DNA from: Photobacterium leiognathi
GTDB taxonomy: Bacteria; Pseudomonadota; Gammaproteobacteria; Enterobacterales; Vibrionaceae
Assembly: GCF_030685535.1 (NCBI RefSeq)
Contig: NZ_CP131601.1
Location: 3,162,001 to 3,226,000, forward strand
Length of the DNA: 64,000 nt
Reading direction: 5' to 3'
Shown here: one piece after another, positions 55,572 to 64,000 of the stretch
Position numbering within the stretch: position 1 is the first letter of the stretch
Layout of the letters: the number at the start of each line of letters is the position of its first letter
Notes under the pieces: generated by a model
Databases searched by the model: none
What the model was told of the DNA's origin: nothing
Seen by the model: only the letters and a program-made list of their open reading frames with translations
Program-made: the position numbers and the translations under genes

Positions 55572-57017
55572 ATGGTTAATTATCGTCCCATACTGTTTGT
55601 TCTAGGGTTAGTGCTATCTAAGCTAGCCCTGTTCATGTACGTGCCGACATTAGTCGCCTTTTTTACAGGTACAGAAGGGTTTATTGATTTCGCTACCGCG
55701 GTATTGATCACCCACTCTGTGGCCTTTTTATTTTTAACCTTAGGCAAGACTCCTGAATTCAAACTCAGTGTGCGTGATATGTTTTTGATCACTACCTTGG
55801 TTTGGACCGTTGCTAGTGCCTTTGCCGCTTTACCATTTGTATTTATCAACCACATTAGCTTCACTGATGCCTACTTTGAGACCATGTCAGGGATCACCAC
55901 CACAGGCTCTACAGTGTTAAGTGGTTTAGATGATATGGCACCCAGTATTTTGCTGTGGCGTTCAACCTTACAGTGGTTAGGCGGGGTGGGATTCATCGTG
56001 ATGGCAGTAGCTATTCTACCGATGCTGAACGTCGGTGGTATGCGTCTGTTCCAAACTGAATCTTCAGATTGGTCAGATAAAAGCTCACCACGAACCAAAA
56101 GCGTAGCGAAGAATATCGTTAATGTTTATCTCACTTTAACCCTGCTTTGTATCATTTCGTTTATGTTTGCAGGGATGAATACCTTTGATGCTATTAACCA
56201 TGCTTTCACTACCATTTCGACCAGTGGATATTCAACCTCAGACGGCTCAATGAATCACTTCTCGCACAGCGCACAGTGGGTTGCTACTGTCTTTATGTTT
56301 GCAGGTGGTTTGCCATTTTTGCTGTTCGTCCAAGCGTTGAAAAAGCGTCATCCCAAAACCTTATTTGGCGATGCACAGGTAAAAGGCTATGCCTTGTTTG
56401 TAACCGTCGCGAGTTTGATTGTGGCAGCCTGCTTGATCTTCAATAAAGATTATTCAATGATGGATGCGCTACGTTTGTCGTTTTTCAACATTATTTCTGT
56501 TGTAACAACCACAGGGTTTGGCTTAGGTGATTTCACTGCATGGGGACCACTGCCGAGCATTATTTTTGCTTTCACGCTATTAGTGGGTGCATGTTCAGGC
56601 TCAACCAGTGGCGGTATTAAAATCTTCCGTTTCCAGATCGCTTTTGCCTTATTACGTAAGCAAATCATGCAATCTATCCACCCATCAGCGCTGTTTATCC
56701 AGCGTTACAATGGGCGTCCAGTGACAGAAGAAATTGTCCGCTCAGTGGTCGCTTTAGTACTGACGTTTATAATGACGATCATCTTTATTGCGGCAGTACT
56801 TGGTCTGCAAGGACTTGATCCGATCACCAGTATTACTGGTGCTGTGACAGCTGTGGCGAACGTTGGTCCGGGTATGGGTGACATCATTGGTCCTACTGGT
56901 AACTTTGCCAGCCTACCAGATCTGTCTAAGTGGACATTAAGCTTAGGAATGTTGATGGGGCGTTTGGAGATCCTAACTGTATTAGTAGTGTTTTCTCCGG
57001 CGTTCTGGCGAGATTAA
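55572..57017 (+). CDS. trkH: TrkH, Trk potassium channel subunit
   Basis: A 481-residue inner-membrane protein with four membrane-pore-membrane repeats. Filter-type segments are TMSGITTTGSTVL, TTISTSGYSTSDGSM, VTTTGFGLGDFTAWG and TAVANVGPGMGDIIGPTGNF, each with the conserved filter glycine. LQWLGGVGFIVMAVAILPML is a further signature. It forms the potassium uptake system with TrkA. Confidence 0.97.
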   Translation: MVNYRPILFVLGLVLSKLALFMYVPTLVAFFTGTEGFIDFATAVLITHSVAFLFLTLGKTPEFKLSVRDMFLITTLVWTVASAFAALPFVFINHISFTDAYFETMSGITTTGSTVLSGLDDMAPSILLWRSTLQWLGGVGFIVMAVAILPMLNVGGMRLFQTESSDWSDKSSPRTKSVAKNIVNVYLTLTLLCIISFMFAGMNTFDAINHAFTTISTSGYSTSDGSMNHFSHSAQWVATVFMFAGGLPFLLFVQALKKRHPKTLFGDAQVKGYALFVTVASLIVAACLIFNKDYSMMDALRLSFFNIISVVTTTGFGLGDFTAWGPLPSIIFAFTLLVGACSGSTSGGIKIFRFQIAFALLRKQIMQSIHPSALFIQRYNGRPVTEEIVRSVVALVLTFIMTIIFIAAVLGLQGLDPITSITGAVTAVANVGPGMGDIIGPTGNFASLPDLSKWTLSLGMLMGRLEILTVLVVFSPAFWRD

Positions 57018-57033
57018 TTGAAAGTATAAAAAC

Positions 57034-57060
57034 AAAAGAGAGCGCAGTGCGCTCTCTTTT
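57034..57060. terminator. Bidirectional terminator after trkH
   Basis: Perfect 12-bp stem AAAAGAGAGCGC/GCGCTCTCTTTT with a 3-nt loop and T-tract, between converging trkH and the hemolysin-III-like gene. Confidence 0.9.
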
Positions 57061-57079
57061 TTTATCTTAAATATTTAAA

Positions 57080-57742
57080 TCACGACACTGGATTAACGTA
57101 AAAATAAATCGCGCAGAAATGGCAAATCGAGCCACCTAATACAAACAAATGCCAAATCGCATGATTGTAGGGAATGCGTTTATTAACGTAAAAAATCACC
57201 CCAAGTGAGTAGATAACACCACCTAATGCCAGCAGCACCAAACCACCTGTAGAGAGCGAAATTGCTAACTGATAGATCACAATCAGCGATAACCACCCCA
57301 TGGTGAGATAGGTGATCAAAGAGAGCTTTTTAAACCGATATACAAAAGCAATTTTGGCAATAATCCCGATCAAAGCCAGAGCCCAAATCACCGTCATCAA
57401 ACCGATAGCTAAAGGAGTGCGTAAAGCAATCAATAAGAAAGGGGTATAAGTACCTGCAATCAATAAATAAATCGCACAGTGATCAAAGGTCTTCAATGCA
57501 CGCTTGGCTTTCGGCGAAGACACGGAGTGATATAAGGTTGATGCCAGATAGAGCAGTATCATACTCACGGCATAGACGGTATAACTCACAATGCTTAACG
57601 TATCGGCATTCAGCGCAAATGCTTTCTCTAGCAAGAGATATAAACCAAACAAACCAAACAGTAAGCCAATACCATGACTAATACTGTTTGCTGCTTCTTC
57701 TGCAACTGAATACCCCGATTCGGTTGCGACTGCTTTACCCAT
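57080..57742 (-). CDS. Hemolysin III / PAQR-family membrane protein
   Basis: A 220-residue protein with seven predicted helices. The PAQR/HlyIII marks are [58 protein letters not shown] (Ser, His and Asp of the metal site), and [23 protein letters not shown] (two further His). Similar in length to E. coli YqfA (219). Bacterial function is uncertain; the hemolysin name is historical. The start at 57742 follows AGAGGA at some distance; a frame to 57766 is an alternative. Confidence 0.9.
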   Translation of the reverse strand: MGKAVATESGYSVAEEAANSISHGIGLLFGLFGLYLLLEKAFALNADTLSIVSYTVYAVSMILLYLASTLYHSVSSPKAKRALKTFDHCAIYLLIAGTYTPFLLIALRTPLAIGLMTVIWALALIGIIAKIAFVYRFKKLSLITYLTMGWLSLIVIYQLAISLSTGGLVLLALGGVIYSLGVIFYVNKRIPYNHAIWHLFVLGGSICHFCAIYFYVNPVS

Positions 57743-57876
57743 TGTTCTTCTTCCTCTACCCGACATGACATCATGACTTTGTAATTATTCACTCAGCTTA
57801 CACTTGTAAGCTGAAAATTAGCAAGAGAGGATGTGTGATATTTGTATTTCCGATAGTAAAAGTTGTAAGCAATAAA

Positions 57877-57899
57877 AAACGGAGCATTTAGCTCCGTTT
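57877..57899 (-). terminator. Terminator of the GntR gene
   Basis: Minus-strand stem AAACGGAGC/GCTCCGTTT with 5-nt loop and U-tract, 7 bp from the stop. Confidence 0.88.
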
Positions 57900-57905
57900 C
57901 TCTGA

Positions 57906-58586
57906 TCACTTATTTAATAAGGATAATGTGGCTTGGCGTGCAGCATCAGGATCGCGGGCAATAATGCTATCGACAATCTGCTGGTGAGCATCAAGTTTTA
58001 AAATGCGCTTACGTGTTACGACACGGAAGTAATTTTCAAACACTGCTTTAAATAAGTTACCAAATGGACTGATAAAGTGATTACCAGAAGCAAAATAGAT
58101 CAACTGGTGGAATCGCGTATCCACTTCAATCCAATGTTCTTGATCGAAGTTTTCACCCATTTGGTGCATTTCTGCTAGTAACTCTTGCAACTCTCGACGT
58201 TCTTCATCAGTTGCATGAATTGCCGCTAATGCGGCCGCTTCTGGCTCTAACATCAAACGTGCTTGCTGATATTCTGTCAGTAACTCAGAATCAGCATCGA
58301 AATCTAACCAAGCTAATAAATCTTGATCTAAGTAATTCCAGTTCTTTTTTGGCATCACGCGCGTACCAATGCGCGGACGTGGCAATACCATTCCCTTGGC
58401 AGCCAACATTTTGATTGCCTCACGAACAGCTGTACGGCTTACACCATACATTTCACCTAATTCGACTTCACCCGGCAAAATATCACCTGGTGCCGTTTCG
58501 CCCGCCAAAATACGACGACCGATAGATTCGGCTAATCGATAAGATAAGTTTCGGTTGGCAACAATACGTCGCTGCTCCTGCTCCAT
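57906..58586 (-). CDS. GntR-family (FCD/FadR subgroup) transcriptional regulator
   Basis: A 226-residue regulator. The winged helix covers residues about 13-80 (YRLAESIGRRILAGETAPGDILPGEVELGEMYGVSRTAVREAIKMLAAKGMV). The C-terminal FCD ligand domain has ARLMLEPEAAALAAI, DTRFHQLIYFASGNHF and the metal-type His residues of HQQIVDSI. The RIGTRVMPKKNWNYLDQDLLAWL junction resembles DgoR-type sugar-acid regulators, but no target operon is adjacent, so the ligand is unknown. GAGAGGATGT precedes ATG 58586. Confidence 0.9.
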   Translation of the reverse strand: MEQEQRRIVANRNLSYRLAESIGRRILAGETAPGDILPGEVELGEMYGVSRTAVREAIKMLAAKGMVLPRPRIGTRVMPKKNWNYLDQDLLAWLDFDADSELLTEYQQARLMLEPEAAALAAIHATDEERRELQELLAEMHQMGENFDQEHWIEVDTRFHQLIYFASGNHFISPFGNLFKAVFENYFRVVTRKRILKLDAHQQIVDSIIARDPDAARQATLSLLNK

Positions 58587-58933
58587 ACATCCTCTCCCAA
58601 GGCTTTCTTTTATAATATGGATGTTCCATACAATATGGACTGTGTAACACAAACGGCGTATTACAACATAAACAAATGTGAATACATCGAGCTAAGTAGC
58701 TTTATACAGCTATTTTTTTGCGTTGTGCTGATTCATCCGTCTCAACGCTTCAATATTAGCATTTTACTGGCTACTTTTTGCTCGACTTTTGAAATCGCTA
58801 TTGCTATTCTCAGCACAAATTGATTAATAGCCAAGCGATATTCTGATGGATGGGGTAAACCCAGTAGGGAATGTTCCCTTCAGTTATCAGCTTACAACTT
58901 CCGGCCAAGGATGAGCCTGACAATAGGTGATTT
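58587..58933. promoter_or_regulatory. Upstream region of the GntR gene
   Basis: A 347-bp stretch with no firm gene. It holds a palindrome at 58616-58630 (separate entry). The right half is rich in short inverted sequence (GGGTAAACCC at 58854-58863) but gives no recognisable RNA. Confidence 0.4.
58616..58630. promoter_or_regulatory. Palindromic operator candidate before the GntR gene
   Basis: TATGGA-TGT-TCCATA, a perfect 6-bp inverted repeat 30 bp before the GntR start, with another TATGG half-site 4 bp on. Likely an autoregulatory site; inference. Confidence 0.6.
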
Positions 58934-59134
58934 ATGCGACCAGCATCTCCCGTCAGGTATGCAAGTACCCATCGTAGTCCTTCTCGTTACCGAACAACCG
59001 CGCATGCGCCACATTTTAAAACGAAAAAAGCAGCCGTTACTGAAATTTCGTTAACCAATAACGATATCGCATTAAAACGCGAGCAGTTTGACGAACAAAC
59101 TCTGACATCACCACTCGCTAAAAAGACGGCGTGA
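58934..59134 (+). CDS. Possible small basic protein, unknown
   Basis: A 66-residue frame starting MRPASPVRYASTHRSPSRYRTT, rich in Arg, Ser and Thr in the first half and more acidic in the second. AGGTGA lies 3-4 nt before ATG, and a terminator hairpin follows 25 bp after the stop, which favours a real transcript. No family is recognised. The low complexity and lack of motifs leave a chance frame as the main alternative. Confidence 0.4.
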   Translation: MRPASPVRYASTHRSPSRYRTTAHAPHFKTKKAAVTEISLTNNDIALKREQFDEQTLTSPLAKKTA

Positions 59135-59157
59135 TCATAAATAAATCATTTCTATAA

Positions 59158-59180
59158 AGCAGCCTCCGCTGCTTTTTTTT
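59158..59180 (+). terminator. Terminator before yihD
   Basis: Stem AAGCAGC-CTCC-GCTGCTT followed by eight Ts in total. Confidence 0.85.
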
Positions 59181-59308
59181 ACTTTCTTTTGTCATTGCTA
59201 AGCATAACAACAGATTGTATCCCTACCGACTTTGTTATAGTTTATCCCTATTAAAATTATGACAATTAAATCGTGTAACGATTACTCAGCCCGAAACACG
59301 GAGTAACT

Positions 59309-59575
59309 ATGAAAACGCATCGCGTTAATGAGCTCATCGAACTTATTCACCCTGAGTGGCAAAAAGATCCCGATCTAAACTTGGTTGAATTTATTCTAAA
59401 ACTTGCCAAAGAAGCCCAATACGACGGTCCTTTAGAATCACTTACTGATGATGTACTGATTTATCACCTAAAAATGCGTAACAGTGATAAAGACGCGATG
59501 ATCCCAGGTATTGCAAAAGATTGCGAAGATGACTTCAAAACAGCAATCTTACGTGCTCGCGGTATCATTAAGTAA
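59309..59575 (+). CDS. yihD: YihD family protein (DUF1040)
   Basis: An 88-residue cytosolic protein almost co-linear with E. coli Yih[22 protein letters not shown], then [41 protein letters not shown]. Function is unknown. The gene is monocistronic with its own terminator. Confidence 0.92.
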   Translation: MKTHRVNELIELIHPEWQKDPDLNLVEFILKLAKEAQYDGPLESLTDDVLIYHLKMRNSDKDAMIPGIAKDCEDDFKTAILRARGIIK

Positions 59576-59607
59576 CCCGACAATTATCGTACAAATTACC
59601 CAGTATT

Positions 59608-59639
59608 CAAAAAGCCAGTTTTCACACTGGCTTTTTTTG
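59608..59639 (+). terminator. Terminator of yihD
   Basis: Stem AAAAGCCAGT/ACTGGCTTTT around TTTCAC, followed by a T-tract. Confidence 0.87.
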
Positions 59640-59772
59640 TGTCCAATATCCTCAATCACGAGATTCACCCTATATCCTTCTGCCTTTATTAGGCTTTATA
59701 GTTATTTTTAGATAAAAATTATGCCATTTGTGCATATTTATCATTGATCGATTACATTTTAAAAAGTTATAC

Positions 59773-59793
59773 TAAGTTTCAAATCGAAACTTA
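59773..59793. promoter_or_regulatory. Palindromic operator candidate before the DeoR gene
   Basis: TAAGTTTC-AAATC-GAAACTTA, perfect 8-bp arms, 20 bp before the start. A further TTTCAAAACTTA half-site overlaps the ribosome-site region. TTTC...GAAA arms are typical of DeoR-family operators, so autoregulation of the DeoR-glmS pair is likely. Confidence 0.7.
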
Positions 59794-59812
59794 AAGTATC
59801 ATTTCAAAACTT

Positions 59813-60586
59813 ATGTCTAAGCGTAATACTCAGCAACGTCGCCACGCCATTGCGGCGATGGTCAGTGCTGAAGGTGAAGTCAGTGTTGATGTATTGGCTA
59901 GCCACTTTTCTACTTCCGAAGTTACTATCCGTAAAGATCTCGCGGCATTAGAAAGCTCTGGTTTATTGCTACGTCGTTATGGTGGCGCGATTTCAATGCC
60001 AAGTGAAATTGTCTCTACTGATTCTGCTGAAAAAGTTTCAGAACGAAAGCAAGCGATCGCATTAGCGGCTTCTGAGCTTATTCGCGATCACAATCGCATC
60101 ATTGTTGATTGTGGTAGTACAACAGCAGCATTAATTAATTTGCTAGGCACTAAGCAAGGGCTAGTGGTTATGACGAACTCTTTGCAAGTAGCGAACGCAT
60201 TAAATGCATTAGAGAACGAACCTACGCTGTTGATGACTGGCGGTACATGGGATCCCCATTCTGAATCTTTCCAAGGTAAAGTCGCAGAATCAGTACTGCG
60301 ATCTTACGATTTTGATCAGCTCTTTATTGGCGCGGATGGTATTGATATTGCTCGTGGTACTACGACCTTCAATGAGCTAACAGGATTAAGCCGTGTGATG
60401 GCTGAGGTATCGCGAGAAGTCGTGGTGATGATTGAGTCATGCAAGATTGGACGAAAAATTCCTAATTTAGAGCTGGCATGGCAAGGAGTAAGTACTCTTA
60501 TCACTGATGACGGCATGAGTGATGAAGATACAACAGCAATTGAGCAACAAGGTGTACGAGTGATCCGTGCCTGTTGTGAACGATAA
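59813..60586 (+). CDS. DeoR-family transcriptional regulator, linked to glmS
   Basis: A 257-residue regulator. The N-terminal DeoR helix-turn-helix is QQRRHAIAAMVSAEGEVSVDVLASHFSTSEVTIRKDLAALESSGLLLRRYGGA. The C-terminal DeoRC sugar-phosphate sensor has IIVDCGSTTAALINLL, TNSLQVANAL, LLMTGGTWDPHSESFQG and LFIGADGID. It lies 23 bp upstream of glmS, so it probably controls amino-sugar synthesis in response to a hexosamine phosphate (inference). The ribosome site is poor. Confidence 0.92.
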   Translation: MSKRNTQQRRHAIAAMVSAEGEVSVDVLASHFSTSEVTIRKDLAALESSGLLLRRYGGAISMPSEIVSTDSAEKVSERKQAIALAASELIRDHNRIIVDCGSTTAALINLLGTKQGLVVMTNSLQVANALNALENEPTLLMTGGTWDPHSESFQGKVAESVLRSYDFDQLFIGADGIDIARGTTTFNELTGLSRVMAEVSREVVVMIESCKIGRKIPNLELAWQGVSTLITDDGMSDEDTTAIEQQGVRVIRACCER

Positions 60587-60609
60587 CAAGTAGTAAAGGA
60601 TAGACCGTT

Positions 60610-62442
60610 ATGTGTGGGATTGTCGGTGCGGTAGCACAGCGTGATGTGGCAGAAATTTTAATCGAAGGTTTACGTCGTTTAGAATATCGTGGTTATGACT
60701 CAGCAGGTATTGCCGTTGTTGAAGATCAGCAACTTCAGCGTGTGAGACGAATGGGTAAAGTACAAGCCTTAGCTGAAGCCGTTGAGGCAACGCCTTTACT
60801 TGGCGGTACAGGTATTGCACATACGCGTTGGGCAACCCATGGCGAGCCATCAAAATCTAATGCTCACCCGCACACTTCTGGCGAACAAATCGCTATTGTT
60901 CATAACGGTATTATTGAAAATCACCAAGCATTACGTGAGCTATTACAACAACGTGGTTACGTGTTTAGCTCTCAAACCGATACTGAAGTGATTGCTCACT
61001 TGGTGGAATGGGAACTGCGTTCTGCTACGTCGTTACTTGAAGCAGTACAGAAAACAGTAACACAATTAGAAGGTGCTTACGGCACTGTTGTGATGGATAG
61101 TCGCGATCCCGAGCGCATTGTCGTAGCACGCTCTGGCAGTCCGTTAGTGATTGGTTTGGGTGTGGGTGAGAACTTCATTGCTTCTGATCAATTAGCGTTA
61201 TTGAATGTGACGCGACGCTTTATGTTTTTAGAAGAAGGTGATGTTGCCGAAGTCACTCGTCGCTCTATTTCGGTATTTAATCAAGCGGGTGAGCAAGTTG
61301 AACGTGCGGTGACAGAATCGAATGTTCAACATGATGCGGCTGATAAAGGTACTTTTCGCCACTATATGCAAAAAGAGATCTTTGAGCAGCCAAGTGCCTT
61401 GATCAACACCATGGAAGGTAGGATCAGCAATGATAAAGTGATCATTGAAAGTTTTGGCAGCGATGCGAAAACGATCTTTGATAAAGTCGAGCATATCCAG
61501 ATCATTGCCTGTGGTACTTCATACAACGCGGGTATGGTCGCGCGTTACTGGTTTGAATCCATTGCTGGTATTAGTTGTGATGTTGAAATTGCGTCAGAGT
61601 TTCGATACCGCAAGTTTGTTACCAGACCAAACAGCTTATTGCTGACCCTATCTCAGTCTGGTGAAACAGCAGATACTTTAGCCGCCCTTCGATTAGCACA
61701 AGAGAAAGGCTATATGGCAGCGATGACGATTTGCAACGTGGCGGGCTCATCATTGGTGCGTGAATCTGATTTAGTCTTTATGACTCGTGCTGGGGCTGAG
61801 ATTGGAGTGGCATCGACCAAAGCTTTCACTACTCAATTAATTTCGTTGTTGATGTTGGTAACGGCATTGGGTAAACAGCAAGGGAAAATTGACTCCCAAA
61901 AAGAGCGTCAAATTGTTCATGCAATGCAGCAATTGCCAAGCTACATAGAAAAAGCACTGACCCTTGATAACCCGATAGAGCAATTAGCGGAAGAGTTTAG
62001 CGACAAACACCACGCACTCTTTCTTGGTCGTGGTGAGTTCTACCCTATTGCAGTGGAAGCCTCACTTAAGCTTAAAGAGATTTCGTACATTCACGCTGAA
62101 GCTTATGCTGCTGGTGAGTTAAAACATGGCCCATTAGCACTGATTGATGCCGATATGCCTGTGATTGTGGTTGCACCAACTAATGATTTATTAGAAAAGC
62201 TTAAATCCAATATTGAAGAAGTACGGGCTCGCGGTGGTTTACTGTATGTCTTTGCTGATAGTGAAGCAGGTTTTGAAGCAACGGAAGGGATGAAAATCAT
62301 CACCATGCCAAGTGTGGATGAAATTATCGCCCCGATTTTCTACACCATACCGATGCAGTTGCTCGCGTATCATGTTGCTCTTATTAAAGGTACTGATGTT
62401 GATCAGCCACGAAATTTGGCAAAAGCGGTGACTGTTGAGTAA
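60610..62442 (+). CDS. glmS: Glucosamine-6-phosphate synthase (glutamine-hydrolysing)
   Basis: Makes glucosamine-6-phosphate from fructose-6-phosphate and glutamine, the entry to cell-wall and LPS amino sugars. 610 residues. The class II glutaminase domain starts [11 protein letters not shown] with nucleophile Cys2, plus [24 protein letters not shown] and [12 protein letters not shown]. Two SIS domains follow with [72 protein letters not shown], and the C-terminal [15 protein letters not shown] lies 9 nt upstream. The region just 3' is the usual Tn7 attachment neighbourhood; no Tn7 is seen. Confidence 0.98.
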   Translation: MCGIVGAVAQRDVAEILIEGLRRLEYRGYDSAGIAVVEDQQLQRVRRMGKVQALAEAVEATPLLGGTGIAHTRWATHGEPSKSNAHPHTSGEQIAIVHNGIIENHQALRELLQQRGYVFSSQTDTEVIAHLVEWELRSATSLLEAVQKTVTQLEGAYGTVVMDSRDPERIVVARSGSPLVIGLGVGENFIASDQLALLNVTRRFMFLEEGDVAEVTRRSISVFNQAGEQVERAVTESNVQHDAADKGTFRHYMQKEIFEQPSALINTMEGRISNDKVIIESFGSDAKTIFDKVEHIQIIACGTSYNAGMVARYWFESIAGISCDVEIASEFRYRKFVTRPNSLLLTLSQSGETADTLAALRLAQEKGYMAAMTICNVAGSSLVRESDLVFMTRAGAEIGVASTKAFTTQLISLLMLVTALGKQQGKIDSQKERQIVHAMQQLPSYIEKALTLDNPIEQLAEEFSDKHHALFLGRGEFYPIAVEASLKLKEISYIHAEAYAAGELKHGPLALIDADMPVIVVAPTNDLLEKLKSNIEEVRARGGLLYVFADSEAGFEATEGMKIITMPSVDEIIAPIFYTIPMQLLAYHVALIKGTDVDQPRNLAKAVTVE

Positions 62443-62461
62443 TTAAAATCGAGCATCACTG

Positions 62462-62487
62462 AAAAGACGCAGCAATGCGTCTTTTTT
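62462..62487 (+). terminator. Terminator of glmS
   Basis: Perfect 10-bp stem AAAAGACGCA/TGCGTCTTTT, 4-nt loop, T-tract. Confidence 0.9.
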
Positions 62488-62622
62488 ATTTTTACTGATT
62501 ATCATCTTTGTTGCGAAATACAAAAATGTCTGCATTTCCATACAATGTGCAATTCAAATTAAGAATAATCTTCTACTCTAATTTTATCTGTTTGTTTTTA
62601 AAAAATAAAAAAAGCTGACAAA

Positions 62623-62651
62623 TTGGCTCATCATCTGCACAGCTGTAAATA
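62623..62651 (+). promoter_or_regulatory. Promoter candidate for the first XRE gene
   Basis: TTGGCT, 17-nt spacer, TAAATA, ending 37 bp before the start. Weak match to a sigma-70 promoter. Confidence 0.35.
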
Positions 62652-62688
62652 AGCATAATATTCTTCGCAGTGTGATTGGAGGAGAAGC

Positions 62689-63066
62689 ATGACCGAGCCT
62701 AAGACCAAAATTGCCGCACGGATCAAAGAAGCAAGAGAGTGGAAAGGTTTGACTCAAGTGCATATGGCTCAGCAATTAAAAGTTGCTCGTCAAACCTATC
62801 TTGATTTGGAAACAGGAAAAACAGAGCCGAAAGTTCGTCTACTTTCTGAAATATCGGAAATTACTGAGCGTCCACTGACGTGGTTTGTTTATGGTGATGA
62901 AGGAATAGAGATATTAGAAAGCGAATATAAAGAAGAGATAGATCGACTATTACAATTTTTCAGTCGCTTACCTCACTCTGCTCGCCATATTATTTTGCAG
63001 CAATGTATTAATCTCGCCAGTTTTATGGCGGAGTACACACGTGCGCTGACACATAAAAATAAATAA
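62689..63066 (+). CDS. XRE-family helix-turn-helix regulator, paralogue 1
   Basis: A 125-residue protein. The HTH_3 domain at residues about 8-65 reads KIAARIKEAREWKGLTQVHMAQQLKVARQTYLDLETGKTEPKVRLLSEISEITERPLTWF. It is followed by an acidic linker and a helical C-terminal part that may mediate oligomerisation. An excellent GGAGGAG site precedes ATG. It lies in tandem with a second, clearly related gene 165 bp downstream. Target and ligand are unknown. Confidence 0.9.
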   Translation: MTEPKTKIAARIKEAREWKGLTQVHMAQQLKVARQTYLDLETGKTEPKVRLLSEISEITERPLTWFVYGDEGIEILESEYKEEIDRLLQFFSRLPHSARHIILQQCINLASFMAEYTRALTHKNK

Positions 63067-63230
63067 ATTATCATCGATTTTAGTGTCTTATTTGCTGTTC
63101 ATTTCTGGCTTTTGATTGCCTTGTTTTATTTGCACTAATGATGCCTTGTCACACTTTTACATTGATACCCATAGACATATTTTGGGGTGAAGAATAACGT
63201 AGCAAACTACTTAGATTTAATACGGTATTG

Positions 63231-63626
63231 ATGTCTATTATGAGTGACGTACCCCCTACTAATAAGATAAATAATACCGACCAGCAAATGGTACAATTGG
63301 CGCTGAAAATTCGTGAAGCGCGAGAGTGGAAAGGGATCACCCAAGTCGCCATGGCAAAGCAGCTTGGTGTGGCTCGTCAGACGTACCTAGATCTAGAATC
63401 AGGTAAAACTGAGCCAAGAGTGTTGATGTTATTAAATATAGCTAAAATCACCGGACGGTCGCTGAGTTGGTTTCTTTATGATGACGGTAATCCCGAGTAT
63501 GGTGATATTAACCGTTTATCGATGCTATATGCGCAAATGCCTTCTCCATTGCGCTATAAGATGGTAGAGCAAAATATCAACTTGATCTCATCTTGCCTTG
63601 AATATGCACTTGATAAACATCAGTGA
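63231..63626 (+). CDS. XRE-family helix-turn-helix regulator, paralogue 2
   Basis: About 131 residues. The HTH_3 domain near residues 20-85 (KIREAREWKGITQVAMAKQLGVARQTYLDLESGKTEPRVLMLLNIAKITGRSLSWFLYDDG) shares most positions with the gene at 62689, so the pair arose by duplication. The N terminus is longer and polar, and the C-terminal helices differ. Starts at 63231 and 63240 are both possible, each with a poor ribosome site. Confidence 0.87.
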   Translation: MSIMSDVPPTNKINNTDQQMVQLALKIREAREWKGITQVAMAKQLGVARQTYLDLESGKTEPRVLMLLNIAKITGRSLSWFLYDDGNPEYGDINRLSMLYAQMPSPLRYKMVEQNINLISSCLEYALDKHQ

Positions 63627-63650
63627 ATGTCGATTAATGGGATAATAAAA

Positions 63651-63675
63651 AAAGCAGCGTTCGCTGCTTTTTTTA
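63651..63675. terminator. Bidirectional terminator between XRE 2 and ilvA
   Basis: Perfect 8-bp stem AAAGCAGC-GTTC-GCTGCTTT with A- and T-tracts on both sides. Confidence 0.9.
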
Positions 63676-63693
63676 TTTAAATGCTCAGTGCTT

Positions 63694-64000
63694 TTATTGC
63701 GCGAGAAAAAACTTATAAGCGGGGTTTTCTGTTTCATCTTGCCAGTGATAGCCCAATTCTCGTAGATGGCTGGTAAAAGACAATAGATCTTTATCTTCTA
63801 ATTCAAAGCCACAAAGCACACGACCATAATCAGCGCCGTGATTACGGTAGTTGAATAAGCTGATATTCCAGTGACTGCCTAAGGTTTTTAAGAAACGAAT
63901 AAGCGCGCCTGGGTATTCTGGGAACTCAAAACTGTATAAACGCTCTTTTAATGGTTTTGATGGCCTGCCCCCGATCATATAGCGAACGTGTACTTTCGCC
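63694..64000 (-). CDS. ilvA: Threonine dehydratase, C-terminal end
   Basis: The last 102 residues of biosynthetic threonine deaminase, which makes 2-oxobutanoate for isoleucine. The segment AKVHVRYMIGGRPSKPLKERLYSFEFPEYPGALIRFLKTLG belongs to the C-terminal ACT-like regulatory domain that senses isoleucine and valine. It continues SHWNISLFNYRNHGADYGRVLCGFEL and ends NPAYKFFLAQ as in E. coli IlvA. The catalytic PLP domain lies beyond the window. Confidence 0.95.
   Translation of the reverse strand, partial: AKVHVRYMIGGRPSKPLKERLYSFEFPEYPGALIRFLKTLGSHWNISLFNYRNHGADYGRVLCGFELEDKDLLSFTSHLRELGYHWQDETENPAYKFFLAQ

Noticed and set aside
62443-62688. Tn7-type insertion at the glmS attachment region
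   Set aside because: Only a terminator and AT-rich spacer are present; no Tn7 ends or tns genes.

Overview
The window is a chromosomal segment of a gammaproteobacterium of the Vibrionaceae, most likely Photobacterium. That genus call is an inference from gene order and protein character (cyaA/hemCDXY, ubiEJB-tatABCD, the thiCEFSGH operon, the smg-dprA-LysM cluster and a Mg-type HemB). Nearly all of it is core housekeeping sequence. The accessory content is four insertion sequences.

Layout. 1-8.7 kb: lysA end, lptM, cyaY, cyaA, and the divergent haem operon hemC-hemD-hemX-hemY. 8.8-14.9 kb: a possible 30-residue membrane protein, an IS4-type element, a lysine-rich hypothetical, rsmJ, asnC, an IS1111-type IS110 element with a candidate bridge RNA, and hemB. 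14.9-22 kb: ubiE-ubiJ-ubiB-tatA-tatB-tatC-tatD and rmuC, all leftward. 22-28 kb: an EamA permease, an IS50/Tn5-like element, a Bcr/CflA efflux pump and a large Xaa-Pro aminopeptidase. 28-34.3 kb: thiC-thiE-thiF-thiS-thiG-thiH under a TPP riboswitch. 34.3-36.8 kb: a universal stress protein, crcB and a second copy of the IS4-type element. 37-42.4 kb: an rRNA operon read leftward (16S-23S-5S-tRNA-Asp, no tRNA in the 16S-23S spacer) with its promoter. 42.5-51 kb: yrdA, a DUF1488 protein, aroE, hemF, tsaC, purE-purK, a zinc-ribbon protein, smg, dprA and a LysM protein. 51-57 kb: def-fmt, rsmB, trkA, trkH. 57-64 kb: a hemolysin-III membrane protein, a GntR regulator, yihD, a DeoR regulator with glmS, two paralogous XRE regulators and the end of ilvA.

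Three points stand out. (1) Both IS4-type copies and the IS50-like element lie inside hairpins of intrinsic terminators. In all three the target duplication equals the terminator loop plus 3 bp of stem on each side (12, 11 and 10 bp for loops of 6, 5 and 4 nt), which suggests that hairpin structure guides insertion. The IS110 element sits just upstream of a fourth terminator hairpin. (2) purE and fmt, two conserved metabolic genes, each carry a single in-frame TAA directly after a TGG, at a position where Pro is expected. The frame is otherwise intact. This could be mutation, recoding or a sequence error. (3) The two IS4-type copies are direct repeats 26.4 kb apart around core genes.

Regulatory sites seen include two CRP-like sites between cyaA and hemC, a PurR box before purE, palindromes before the GntR and DeoR genes, an rRNA promoter with boxA elements, a TPP riboswitch and many intrinsic terminators.
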